Shown here in pieces: positions 7,777 to 16,440 of a stretch of 57,864 bases of DNA. The notes below the pieces were generated by a model. The model was not told where the DNA came from. It made no database searches and worked only from the letters and a program-made list of their open reading frames with translations. Source of the stretch: Deinococcales bacterium (lineage in GTDB: Bacteria; Deinococcota; Deinococci; Deinococcales; JAAFIG01); assembly GCA_025352125.1 (NCBI GenBank), contig JANXTZ010000066.1:1-57864 (forward strand). The letters are read 5' to 3'. The first letter of the stretch is position 1, and each line of letters starts with the position of its first letter. The position numbers and the translations under genes are program-made.

Positions 7777-7837
7777 GTGTCACCGATTTAAACTTTTCAA
7801 AACTTCGCAGGTCAACCTTTGCGGCGGTGTCTTATGA
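7745..7837 (+). CDS. leader mini-ORF 2 overlapping the GNAT start (30 residues)
   Basis: The frame starts MLQPPNFSVFECHRF with a CAGGAG site, and its TGA stop overlaps the ATG of the GNAT gene (ATGA at 7834-7837). Ribosomes finishing this frame could restart on the acetyltransferase, which has no clear ribosome site of its own. Together with mini-ORF 1 it forms a two-step overlapping leader. Confidence 0.4.
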   Translation: MLQPPNFSVFECHRFKLFKTSQVNLCGGVL

Positions 7838-8718
7838 GCCTTCTAATTCGTGATGCTCGAGTTGAAGATTACGCGGTGATTGAATCGCTACACAATAATG
7901 ACAACGAACCTCATTTTCAATCCAGTGCCGAAGAATTACGGCTTTCAGATGAAACGAATTCGAGTGGTTGGCGTACTGTGGCAACTCGAGATGGCGTTGT
8001 GCTTGGCACTGCTGCCGCTTGGTTGTGGTCTGAAGTTCAGGCGTACCGCGTGAGCCTTCACACGAATTCGGCAATGGTTGCGTTCGAGCTTTTACAAAAT
8101 CTTTTAACTCGAGCGACGGGGGCGAAACGGCTTTTGGCAACGGTGCGCCACGATTTCTTGGGTAACGCGCATTATTTGCAGCACGGGTTTAAGGAAGTGT
8201 TCAGGTCTTTTGGTGCGAACCTCGAATTAAAAGATTTTGACGTTCAAGCGTTTTTAAACCTCGAGTCAATCTTGCTCGAGCAGAACATTCGTATTTTGCG
8301 GCGATCAAAATGGTCGGGGTCAGATGCAGAACTCGAGCAAATTCAAACCGAGGCGATTGCGGACTTGCCAAATTACGAACCGGTTGTTCCAGCCGAAATG
8401 GATTTTAAGAATCGAAGTTTGCCCGAACCGTTCTGGGTGGCGGTTCGGGATGATGAAGTGCTTGGTTTTTGCAGTTTGGATGGGCGTATTGATACACCCG
8501 TGGTTCACTTTGATGCCACAGGCGTGTTGCGGTCTGAACGACAAAAAGGCATTGGTTTGGCGCTGGCGGCTCGAGCCGTGACATGGGCTAAAACCCAAGG
8601 TTTTACGGAAGTGAACGACGGTGGTGCAAAAGCCAACATTGCCCACGCTCAGATTCTCGAGCGACTTGGGTTTGAACTCGAGCCTGACTGGGTAACGTTC
8701 GAGAAGTTTTTGTTGTGA
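7834..8718 (+). CDS. tandem GNAT N-acetyltransferase
   Basis: The 294-residue protein contains two GNAT-like halves. The N-terminal one (SLLIRDARVEDYAVIESLH) is degenerate. The C-terminal one has the acetyl-CoA loop region VLRSERQKGIGLALAARAVTWA (about 230-250) followed by GGAKANIAHAQILERLGFE, a standard GNAT ending. Tandem GNATs acetylate small amines, including antibiotics and thiols; the substrate is unknown. I choose ATG 7834 because mini-ORF 2 ends on it and the domain starts there; an ATG at 7819 lacks support. Two translated mini-ORFs precede it, as in some inducible resistance genes. A hairpin follows. Confidence 0.85.
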   Translation: MSLLIRDARVEDYAVIESLHNNDNEPHFQSSAEELRLSDETNSSGWRTVATRDGVVLGTAAAWLWSEVQAYRVSLHTNSAMVAFELLQNLLTRATGAKRLLATVRHDFLGNAHYLQHGFKEVFRSFGANLELKDFDVQAFLNLESILLEQNIRILRRSKWSGSDAELEQIQTEAIADLPNYEPVVPAEMDFKNRSLPEPFWVAVRDDEVLGFCSLDGRIDTPVVHFDATGVLRSERQKGIGLALAARAVTWAKTQGFTEVNDGGAKANIAHAQILERLGFELEPDWVTFEKFLL

Positions 8719-8727
8719 CCGCAGCTC

Positions 8728-8759
8728 GAGAATCCCTGTAATCAATTATAAGGATTCTC
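8728..8759. terminator. hairpin between convergent GNAT and ABC exporter genes
   Basis: GAGAATCC and GGATTCTC form an 8-bp perfect stem around a 16-nt loop in the convergent intergenic region. There is no long T tract. It may terminate transcription in either direction. The rest of 8719-8886 shows nothing else I can name. Confidence 0.45.
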
Positions 8760-8886
8760 AAACCGCAATCGTTTTTGTCCCGAAAATCAAAACAAAAAGA
8801 GTAAATCATTGCCCTGAGCCAACTTGAACTCGAAAAACATGACTAGATTTGGCTCGTGAAACCCGAACCAAAACAGGCAAAACAGC

Positions 8887-10935
8887 TTACGAGGCTTTTA
8901 CAAGTTGCTTGATGTCCTTGGCTGAGGTCTTTGCCACGGTGCTGTTCGTTTCTTCGCCAGCGCCGCTGAATTGCGCGGCATACAACCTGGAATACGCCCC
9001 GTGTGCCGCCAGCAGTTGCTCGTGCGTGCCTTGCTCGACAATTTGCCCGGCTTCCATGACCAGAATCAAATCTGCATCCCGAATGGTGGACAGACGGTGC
9101 GCGATCACAAAACTGGTGCGGTCCGAACGCAGGGCGTTCATGGCTTTTTGCACCAGCAATTCGGTACGGGTGTCCACCGAGGAGGTCGCCTCGTCCAGAA
9201 TCAGCAGATCGGGGTTTGAGAGAAATGCCCGAGCGATGGTCAAGAGTTGCTTCTCGCCCGCGCTGATGTTGCTGGCTTCGTCATCGAGTTTGGTCTGATA
9301 ACCTTGCGGAAGCGCATGAACAAAACGGTCCACGAAGGTCGCTCGAGCCGCAGCCATCACCTCGGTCTCACTCGCGCCTGGTTTGCCGTAAGCCAGGTTT
9401 TCAAAGATGGTGCCAGCGAACAACCAGGTGTCTTGCAAGACCATGCCGATTCTCGAGCGCAGGTCTTTGCGTGCCAGATCGGTGATGTTCACACCGTCCA
9501 GTGTGATGCGCCCGCTGTTCAGTTCGTAAAATCGCATGATCAAGTTGACCAAGGTCGTTTTTCCTGCGCCCGTCGGACCGACAATCGCCACGGTTTGCCC
9601 GGGTTGCACCGACAAATTCAAGTGTTGAATCAGTGGTTTGGCAGGATCATACGAAAAACTGACATCTTCAAAACGCACCTGCCCACGGTCTGTGGCGCTT
9701 GAAACAACTCGAGCCTGGGTGGTGTCCTGGCTCTGTTCCTGGGCATCGAGCACTTGAAACACGCGCTCTGCCGAGGCGACCCCAGATTGCAAAAGGTTTG
9801 CCATTGAAGCCATTTGCGTGAGGGGCTGCGTGAATTGTCTCGAGTATTGAATGAAGGCTTGAACGCTGCCGATGGTCATTGCGCCAGAAGCGACCCGCAG
9901 ACCGCCGACCACGGCAATGGCGACATAATTTAAATTGCCCAAAAAGGTCATGGCGGGCATGATGATGCCCGAAATAAATTGCGCCCCAAACGCCGCGCCG
10001 AACAGTTCATCATTTTTGATTTTGAAGGTCGCGTCCGCCTCGCGCTGACGACCAAAAACCTTGACCAGACCGTGACCGGTAAAGGTCTCTTCGATCAAAC
10101 CGTTCAATTCGCCGGTGTTGCGCCACTGTTTGACAAACAATTTTTGTGATCTCGAGGCGATGGCACCAGCCAGCACCATTGAGAGCGGAATCGTGACCAG
10201 TGCGATCAGCGCCAGCAACCATGAAATGCTGAACATCATGCCGACCATCGCGATGACCGTCAGAAAAGAAACCATCAATTGCGAGAGCGTTTGCTGCAAG
10301 CTCGTGCCAACGTTGTCCACATCGTTGGTGACACGGCTGAGCAGTTCACCTCGAGGTTGACCGTCGATGTAGGGCAGTGGCAGGGTGTTGAGTTTTTGCG
10401 CGACATCGGCGCGGAGCTTGAAGACCGTGGATTGAATCACACCCGCCAGCAAATAGCCAGACAACCATTGCAAGGCTGCCGAAATTAAATACAAACCCAT
10501 CGCCAGCATCAGCACCTGACCCAGGGCGCTCATGTCAATACCGCGCCCAGGAACAATGTCCATGCCTTGCAACACATCGGCGATTCTGGTCTGACCCGAT
10601 GAGCGCATTCCCGCCAGCACCGATTCTTTGGTCGCACCTGCGGGCAGTTTGCCGCCAATAAACCCCGAGAAAATCAGGTCGGTGGCGCGACCCAAAATCT
10701 TTGGACCGACCGAGGTCATGACGACGCTCGAGACTGAAAGCACCAGAACCAAGATCACTTGCGCTCGGTAGGGTGCAAGCCTTGCCAGAAGCCGCCGCGC
10801 GGACGGACCAAAGTTGCTGGCTTTCTCGGCTGGAGCGCCCATCTGCATGAACGGACCACGGCGCACGGCGGCTGGACCGCGACGTGCCTCGGCGGCGCGT
10901 TCCTCCTCGCTGCGAACACCCTCGCCGCGACTCAT
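8887..10935 (-). CDS. ABC exporter subunit with the catalytic glutamate (heterodimer partner 2)
   Basis: This 682-residue half-transporter has a low-complexity N-terminal tail, six membrane segments (about 45-390) and a C-terminal ATPase. Walker A is GPTGAGKTTL, the signature is ISAGEKQLLTIARA, Walker B is LLILDEATSSVD, and the H-loop is FVIAHRLSTI. The catalytic Glu is present but the signature is divergent. It overlaps the upstream half-transporter gene by ATGA. The pair resembles heterodimeric type IV exporters such as TmrAB or TM287/288, which pump lipids, peptides or drugs outward. A 40-residue C-terminal tail ends in KDIKQLVKAS. Its own substrate cannot be told from sequence. Confidence 0.93.
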   Translation of the reverse strand: MSRGEGVRSEEERAAEARRGPAAVRRGPFMQMGAPAEKASNFGPSARRLLARLAPYRAQVILVLVLSVSSVVMTSVGPKILGRATDLIFSGFIGGKLPAGATKESVLAGMRSSGQTRIADVLQGMDIVPGRGIDMSALGQVLMLAMGLYLISAALQWLSGYLLAGVIQSTVFKLRADVAQKLNTLPLPYIDGQPRGELLSRVTNDVDNVGTSLQQTLSQLMVSFLTVIAMVGMMFSISWLLALIALVTIPLSMVLAGAIASRSQKLFVKQWRNTGELNGLIEETFTGHGLVKVFGRQREADATFKIKNDELFGAAFGAQFISGIIMPAMTFLGNLNYVAIAVVGGLRVASGAMTIGSVQAFIQYSRQFTQPLTQMASMANLLQSGVASAERVFQVLDAQEQSQDTTQARVVSSATDRGQVRFEDVSFSYDPAKPLIQHLNLSVQPGQTVAIVGPTGAGKTTLVNLIMRFYELNSGRITLDGVNITDLARKDLRSRIGMVLQDTWLFAGTIFENLAYGKPGASETEVMAAARATFVDRFVHALPQGYQTKLDDEASNISAGEKQLLTIARAFLSNPDLLILDEATSSVDTRTELLVQKAMNALRSDRTSFVIAHRLSTIRDADLILVMEAGQIVEQGTHEQLLAAHGAYSRLYAAQFSGAGEETNSTVAKTSAKDIKQLVKAS

Positions 10936-12671
10936 GCCGCCACCTCCTGGGCTTCGGCGGCACGTTGTGAGAGCACAATTTCTTGATAGGTTTCGCAGGT
11001 CTTTAACAGTTCAAGGTGCGTGCCTTGACCAACCACCTTGCCAGCCTCAAGCACCACAATGTGCTCGGCATCGACAATGGTGGACACGCGCTGCGCCACC
11101 ACGATCACGACCGCATCTCGAGTCACGGGTTTTAGGGCGCTGCGCAACCTGGCATCGGTGGACAAATCCAGCGCCGAGAACGCATCGTCAAACAGGTAGA
11201 CCTCGGGTTTGCGCACCACGGCTCGAGCGATGGCGAGGCGTTGACGCTGACCGCCCGAAACGTTCGAGCCGCCCTGCGAGATGCTCGAGTCCAAACCGCC
11301 CATTTCGGTCACAAAATTCTTGGCTTGGGCAATCTCGAGGGCGTCCCAGAGTTCAGTATCTGTCGCGTCTGGTTTGCCGTAACGCAGGTTGCTGGCGACC
11401 GTTCCAGAGAACAGAAACGGTTTTTGCGGGATCAAACCGATTCGCGCCCAGAGCGTCTCGAGTTCGATGTCACGCACGTCTATATTGCCAAATCGCACCG
11501 ATCCACTCGAGGCATCGAACAGGCGCGGAATCAGGTTGATGAGGCTGGTTTTGCCCGCACCGGTGCTGCCAATAATGGCGGTGGTCTGCCCCGATTTGGC
11601 GGTCAGCGAAATGTGTTGCAACACCGCAATTTCTGCGCCAGGGTACTGAAATGAGACATCGCGCAACTCGAGGTTTGCCGAGGCTGGCAGTTTGAGGATT
11701 GGATTGCTTGGCGGGATCACCGAAGATTCGGTGTCCAGCACTTGGGCAATGCGTTCTGCGGACACCGAGGCTCGAGGAATCATCATTGACATGAACGTCG
11801 CCATCATGACCGCAATCAAAATTTGCATCAGGTACGCCATGAACGCCGTGAGCGCCCCAACCTGCATTTGACCCGACTCGACTCGAGCCGCGCCGAACCA
11901 CAAGACCGCCACGGTTGAAGCGTTCAAAATGATGGTCACAATCGGAAAAATAAGCGCTTGCAAACGCCCAACTGCCAATGCTGTATCGGTCAAAGTCCCG
12001 TTCGCACCCGCAAACCTGGCGGTTTCAAAATCTTCGCGCACGAATGCCCGAACCACGCGGATACCCGTGATCTGTTCGCGCAGCACGCGGTTGACGCCAT
12101 CAATGGCTTCTTGCATGATTCTGAATTGCGGCAACATCCGCTGAATCACCAGACCAACCGCGATGATGAGCACTGGCACGGACACGCCAACCAACCACGA
12201 CATCGAAACATCTTGCCTGAGCGCCATGATGATGCCGCCAACCATCGAAATTGGGGCTGAAACCATCATGGCAAGTGCCATAAACATTAAAGTCTGAACC
12301 TGCGTGACATCGTTGGTGCTGCGCGAAATCAATGTGGGCGCACCAAATTTGGTGACCTCTCGAGCCGAGAAAGTACCAACATGATGGTAAATTGCCGCCC
12401 GTAAATCGCGTCCCAAACCCATTGAAGCTCGAGCGCTGAGGTACACCGCCGCGATGGTCGCCACAATTTGCAGCAACGTCACCAGCAGCATCCAGCCGCC
12501 CGTTTGCACAATGTAATTGGTGTCGCCTTTGGACACACCATTGTCGATGATGTCTGCGTTCAGGGTGGGCAAATACAGCGCCGCAATGGTGCTGACCAGT
12601 TGCAGCACCACCACCACCGCCAGTCCGACCCTGTACGGCAATGAAAACTGCCTGAGCAAGCGTAAAAGCAT
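10932..12671 (-). CDS. ABC exporter subunit with degenerate site (heterodimer partner 1)
   Basis: This 579-residue half-transporter starts MLLRLLRQFSLPYRVGL at 12671 behind an AAAGGA site; a TTG at 12704 is less likely. It has six membrane segments and an ATPase with Walker A GSTGAGKTSL, a canonical signature VSGGQRQRLAIARA, and Walker B VYLFDDAFSALD, in which the catalytic Glu is replaced by Asp. In the paired enzyme this Asp and the divergent signature of the partner fall in the same composite ATP site, the hallmark of heterodimeric exporters with one degenerate site. A TATGAT -10 box lies upstream near 12727. Confidence 0.93.
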   Translation of the reverse strand: MLLRLLRQFSLPYRVGLAVVVVLQLVSTIAALYLPTLNADIIDNGVSKGDTNYIVQTGGWMLLVTLLQIVATIAAVYLSARASMGLGRDLRAAIYHHVGTFSAREVTKFGAPTLISRSTNDVTQVQTLMFMALAMMVSAPISMVGGIIMALRQDVSMSWLVGVSVPVLIIAVGLVIQRMLPQFRIMQEAIDGVNRVLREQITGIRVVRAFVREDFETARFAGANGTLTDTALAVGRLQALIFPIVTIILNASTVAVLWFGAARVESGQMQVGALTAFMAYLMQILIAVMMATFMSMMIPRASVSAERIAQVLDTESSVIPPSNPILKLPASANLELRDVSFQYPGAEIAVLQHISLTAKSGQTTAIIGSTGAGKTSLINLIPRLFDASSGSVRFGNIDVRDIELETLWARIGLIPQKPFLFSGTVASNLRYGKPDATDTELWDALEIAQAKNFVTEMGGLDSSISQGGSNVSGGQRQRLAIARAVVRKPEVYLFDDAFSALDLSTDARLRSALKPVTRDAVVIVVAQRVSTIVDAEHIVVLEAGKVVGQGTHLELLKTCETYQEIVLSQRAAEAQEVAA

Positions 12672-12799
12672 AAAATGTCCTTTCGAGGCTCGAGAAGAAT
12701 TCAACCTTCAAGCTTTGGGCATCATAACAAGGATTGTGTGAATGTTTGATGCGCCATTTGACTGATCTTGCTCGAGAAAATCTTGCCTAAACTGATCTC

Positions 12800-13321
12800 A
12801 TGCCGCAACCCGAAATGACCTGTTCTGACATGCTCGAGTTTTTAGAACTGACCCGAACGCACGGAATTGAAATTTGGATTGATGGCGGTTGGAGCGTCGA
12901 TGCCCTGCTTGAGCATCAAACTCGGGTTCACAGCGACCTCGACATTGCCCTAGACCACAAAGACGTTCTCAAACTTCGCGCACTGCTTGAGGCGAAAGGT
13001 TTTAAGGACGTACCACGGGATGACACCCGCGATTGCAATTTTGTACTGGGTGACGATTTCGGGCATCAAATCGATTTTCATTCGTTTATTTTTGATGCCG
13101 AAGACAAAATTATTTTTGGTGTGCCCTACCCTCGAGAATCTCTAGCTGGAGCGGGTGTGATCGCTGGTGTGCAGGTGAACTGTATTTCGCCCGAATGGTT
13201 GGTGAAGTTTCACACGGGTTACGAGGTGGATATCGACGACTACCACGACGTGCTGGCATTGTGTGAACGTTTTGATCTTCAATTGCCGCTCGAGTTTGAG
13301 AAATTTAGATCGGATTCGTGA
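12800..13321 (+). CDS. lincosamide nucleotidyltransferase-like protein (Lnu(A)-like)
   Basis: The 173-residue protein has the nucleotidyltransferase pattern EIWIDGGWSVDALLEHQTR and HSDLDIAL, then HQIDFHSF, and a C-terminal SPEWLVKFHTGYE with DDYHDV. This order matches the LinA/Lnu(A) group, which transfers an AMP group to a lincosamide hydroxyl. Metal-binding aspartates are those in HSDLDIAL and QIDFH. A leaderless promoter is present (TAAACT at 12788-12793, 6 nt, ATG). It lies beside a multidrug-type exporter. Whether it acts on antibiotics or a cellular substrate is unknown. Confidence 0.82.
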   Translation: MPQPEMTCSDMLEFLELTRTHGIEIWIDGGWSVDALLEHQTRVHSDLDIALDHKDVLKLRALLEAKGFKDVPRDDTRDCNFVLGDDFGHQIDFHSFIFDAEDKIIFGVPYPRESLAGAGVIAGVQVNCISPEWLVKFHTGYEVDIDDYHDVLALCERFDLQLPLEFEKFRSDS

Positions 13322-13338
13322 AAATCATATCTCAAGTT

Positions 13339-13791
13339 TTATTCTGGTGCTGGAATGTCAGAATTAAATTCTTCACTGAAAACAAACTTTCGCACTGGAG
13401 TTTCCCAAGAAAACTCGACAGGTTCGCCATTTTCCAGAAACTCGAGCCACCTCTCGAGAATGATTTTCATGTCTGCCAAACCAAGTTCGGTTACGTCATC
13501 GGTGTATTCGTTAACGATACGAACACCTGATTGAGTTACGGTTATAAAAGTCGCATTTGCAGAACTTTCAACCAAAAAATTTGGATGGATTGCAGCAGGA
13601 CGAATGGTATCAATCCAATCTTGACAAGATTCAGGAGCAGTGACATCATAATTAAGAAATCCAATGAGTGCCTCTGTTTTTTCTTCGCCTAATCGAAAAT
13701 CAAGTTGTTTTCTATAACCAGGGTCACGTCCAATATTTAATTCAGGATGTACCCAAAAGTTTTTAACAATTTCAAACTTCAATGTATTCAT
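13339..13791 (-). CDS. probable immunity protein for the EndoU-type toxin
   Basis: This 150-residue soluble protein starts directly after the toxin stop codon (TAA then ATG), the tight arrangement expected for a cognate immunity gene. It starts MNTLKFEIVKNFWVHPEL and is rich in acidic and aromatic residues (NYDVTAPESCQDWIDT, FLENGEPVEFSWETP). I do not recognise the family, so immunity is inferred from position, size and acidity. Its region is AT-richer and carries fewer CTCGAG sites than the surroundings. Confidence 0.6.
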   Translation of the reverse strand: MNTLKFEIVKNFWVHPELNIGRDPGYRKQLDFRLGEEKTEALIGFLNYDVTAPESCQDWIDTIRPAAIHPNFLVESSANATFITVTQSGVRIVNEYTDDVTELGLADMKIILERWLEFLENGEPVEFSWETPVRKFVFSEEFNSDIPAPE

Positions 13792-15621
13792 TTACTGACC
13801 CCAAATCGGAAAAGCCGTTTTCATTTTCCCTGTACTATCAAGGTAACCCTCGATTTTTAAGCCAGACTTTGAGATGCCCTTCCATGATCCAGCTTTTTCA
13901 GCCACCTCTCGTCCCTCTTTAAAAGCACTTGCAACCTCATCTACAAGTTGTGCTTGACTCCAGTTATTCGAAAAAAAAGTGTGATCCTTAGCTGTTTTTA
14001 AGTTCCAAGTTTTGCCACCATCAACAGAACCCTCAACTTGTGCTTGATACACACCTCGACCATCAGCTTCATTAAAGTATTTGACAATCCGAACTTGCAA
14101 TCCTGGTCGTCTGGCAGTGTAAAGATGCCAGCCAGTCATTCGTGTGCCTTTCAACTCACCAAAAATCAGGTGTTCGAGCGCACCAGCCGAAAACAAATCT
14201 TGATGGGGTAATTTTTTGAGCGCAGCAATGACGGCAGGTTCTTTGTATTCTCCTGCAAGTGGCTTCTGAGTTTGTTGTGTGCTTTGAGCTTCATTTAAGT
14301 TCGGATTACTTTGAGGATTCTCGAGCTTCACCCCTTCAGGTGTGACGAGTTCTCCCGCGCCGCCCATTGGAGGGAGTTTAATTTCATTCGCAAGCTTCAA
14401 GCCTTTAACGGCGTTCCCTTTCGCTCCGAATGCTGCCAGTGCAGCCAACGCCGTAAACTCGAGCATCTTGATTAACTCGAGACTCGCTTGATGCACTTTC
14501 TTCGGATCGCCGTTCGCTTGAATTGCCTTTTCCAACCAAGCACTCCCGAATTTTAATGCTTCCCCACCAGCAGCTACAATGCCAGTTGCACCCCAAGCGC
14601 TTAAACCAAACTGAATTGCGCTTGCGGCTATCTTAGAGAGCATCGTCGGGTCTGGTGCGAGGGCTAACACGCCACTTAAGGTTTCAGCGCCAACGAATAA
14701 CAGCAACCCATTCAAGAGTTCGCACCAGTGTTTACTGACCGCATCCCAAGCGTCTTTGCTCATGACTTCAGGAGCTAAACCAATGGCTTGAACGATACTC
14801 TCGAGCGTGTCCGTAACAGCATGGTTCGCGGTTCTGGCTTTTGCGACAGCGCCACCTGTAATACTACCACTTTTAACCACACCATGAAGGGTTTTCGCAA
14901 ATTCTGGACTGACCAACCAAATCAGTTTCCCAGCCGTGAACGTGACGCCTGCCAGGGTGATTCCCAGAACTTCGGTGGCGGGTTGTACACCATCGCGTTG
15001 CTCTTGTTGATTGACGTATGTAAGAACATTCTCGTAAAAACGAAGGTCTTGCCCTGGTTGCACGTGGTCTTTAAAGTTTTGAACCGCAAGTTTTTCGGCG
15101 GTTTCACCAGGTTGAACCAAATGCAGTTTGGCTCGAGGTTCGGGAAGTTTAAAGTTCACTCGGGTGGTTTGAAGCCAACCGTTGAGCATGATTCCGTCTT
15201 CAATGGCGCGAACGTAAGACCAACCGTGATCGTATTTGTACTTACCAATGACAGTGATTTGGGTAGCTGGTTTTAAGAGGTTACAGGTTTTAGTTCCTGC
15301 TGGGTACGCCCGAAGTTGAGCGCCATCGGTTTGGTCGATAAAACCGATTTGATTGACGGAATCAGTTGGATACTGGTTTTGTTCTAGGGTTGGTGGTTGT
15401 GTCAGGTTGGTTTGAATGGATTCTGGGGTGACATTTGGTTCTTTTTTGGCGTTAATTTCGCGGTTGAGTTGGGTGGAGTCGTACTGAAATTTTGCTCGAT
15501 TTCGAGTGCTGATGTCTTGGTTTGGGGTAAACGTGTTGTTCTGGTTTGAAGTTTGAATTTGTTTGGGTTTTTTCTCCTCGAGCTTGACAGGCTCTGGTCT
15601 TTTGATGCGCTCGAAGGACAT
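13792..15621 (-). CDS. polymorphic toxin with SH3-like, LysM-like and C-terminal EndoU-type RNase domains
   Basis: A 609-residue multidomain protein. Residues 1-90 are polar and disordered. About 92-156 form an SH3-like fold (AQLRAYPAGTKTCNLL, HGWSYVRAIEDGIMLNGWL). About 166-206 are LysM-like (LHLVQPGETAEKLA), then GKLIWLVSPEFAKTL (231-245) with HGVVKSGSITGG. About 260-430 are Ala-rich and hydrophobic. Residues 468-609 match bacterial EndoU: EHLIFGE (His484), TGWH (His499), Lys514, TFFSNNWS (Thr548) and the ending TAFPIWG. EndoU toxins cleave RNA, often tRNA. There is no signal peptide, so delivery by a secretion or contractile device is likely; I recall LysM plus SPEFAKTL-type segments in extracellular contractile-injection cargo. 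A TAGACT box 5 nt before the ATG suggests a leaderless mRNA. Confidence 0.75.
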   Translation of the reverse strand: MSFERIKRPEPVKLEEKKPKQIQTSNQNNTFTPNQDISTRNRAKFQYDSTQLNREINAKKEPNVTPESIQTNLTQPPTLEQNQYPTDSVNQIGFIDQTDGAQLRAYPAGTKTCNLLKPATQITVIGKYKYDHGWSYVRAIEDGIMLNGWLQTTRVNFKLPEPRAKLHLVQPGETAEKLAVQNFKDHVQPGQDLRFYENVLTYVNQQEQRDGVQPATEVLGITLAGVTFTAGKLIWLVSPEFAKTLHGVVKSGSITGGAVAKARTANHAVTDTLESIVQAIGLAPEVMSKDAWDAVSKHWCELLNGLLLFVGAETLSGVLALAPDPTMLSKIAASAIQFGLSAWGATGIVAAGGEALKFGSAWLEKAIQANGDPKKVHQASLELIKMLEFTALAALAAFGAKGNAVKGLKLANEIKLPPMGGAGELVTPEGVKLENPQSNPNLNEAQSTQQTQKPLAGEYKEPAVIAALKKLPHQDLFSAGALEHLIFGELKGTRMTGWHLYTARRPGLQVRIVKYFNEADGRGVYQAQVEGSVDGGKTWNLKTAKDHTFFSNNWSQAQLVDEVASAFKEGREVAEKAGSWKGISKSGLKIEGYLDSTGKMKTAFPIWGQ

Positions 15622-15722
15622 GATTAAGTCTAACTTGAATCATTTAAAGTGTAAAGTCTGGGCTAGGTTTTTGGTGGATATTTCACGCATTTTGAACACA
15701 TTGAGAACCCTCAACTCGAGCG

Positions 15723-16406
15723 TTAAAGCCTGACGCCAAAACTTTTTTGCAAGCCCAAACGCCCCGCTTCAGTCACCCGCAACGCCCGACCATTTGGCAA
15801 GCGCACCAACCATTTTAGCTCGAGCATTTTGCTGGTGATCGCACGACCCAGCGCACCGCCAAGATGGTGTTTGCGCTGGGTCCAGTCCAGGCAAGCTTTG
15901 GCGAAATGACGTTGAAGCGCCAACGTCTCGAGGTCAAGCCCAAACGCTTCAAAGGTTTTCCAACCCGTGGGCGTCAAGTTAAATTGCAATCCGTCCTGCT
16001 CGAGGCAACCCGATTTTTTTAGCGCCTGCACGAATTCCACGCCCAGCCAGCCCGCCAGATGGTCGTAGCAAGTTCTCGCAAAGCACAAGTCTGTGTCGCT
16101 CGAGTTTTGTTTTCTGGATTGGGGCGCAATCACCATCAATGCCTCGAGCGCCGCCGCGACCTCCAAGCTCGAGAGTCGGTAGTAACGATGCCGCCCGTGA
16201 GATTCGACGCTTAGCAATTTTCCCTCGAGCAACTTTTGCAAGTGTGTGCTGGCGGTTTGCGGGCTGATGCCAGCCAGTTCTGCCAGTTCGCCTGCGGGCA
16301 ATGCCAGACCGTCCATCAGGGCGCAGAGCATGGCGGCTCGGGCGGGTTCGCCCATGAGCGCCGCGACGCTGGAAAGGTCGGTTTCAAGCTGAGCCTCGAA
16401 GATCAT
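15723..16406 (-). CDS. ArsR-type winged-helix regulator
   Basis: The 227-residue protein begins with an ArsR winged helix (MGEPARAAMLCALMDG, AGELAELAGISPQTASTHLQ, then RHRYYRLSS for the wing). A long C-terminal part follows, with two cysteines in LCFARTCYDHLAGWLG and a second helix-turn-helix-like segment (LTPTGWKTF). This long ArsR form is usual in regulators of drug or aromatic-compound genes. It is divergent from the flavin reductase/MFS pair, and a perfect 16-bp palindrome lies between them. The start is leaderless: TAAACT at 16418-16413, 6 nt, ATG 16406. Confidence 0.88.
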   Translation of the reverse strand: MIFEAQLETDLSSVAALMGEPARAAMLCALMDGLALPAGELAELAGISPQTASTHLQKLLEGKLLSVESHGRHRYYRLSSLEVAAALEALMVIAPQSRKQNSSDTDLCFARTCYDHLAGWLGVEFVQALKKSGCLEQDGLQFNLTPTGWKTFEAFGLDLETLALQRHFAKACLDWTQRKHHLGGALGRAITSKMLELKWLVRLPNGRALRVTEAGRLGLQKSFGVRL

Positions 16407-16440
16407 GGGTTCAGTTTAAAACCAAAAATTTTGAAAATGC

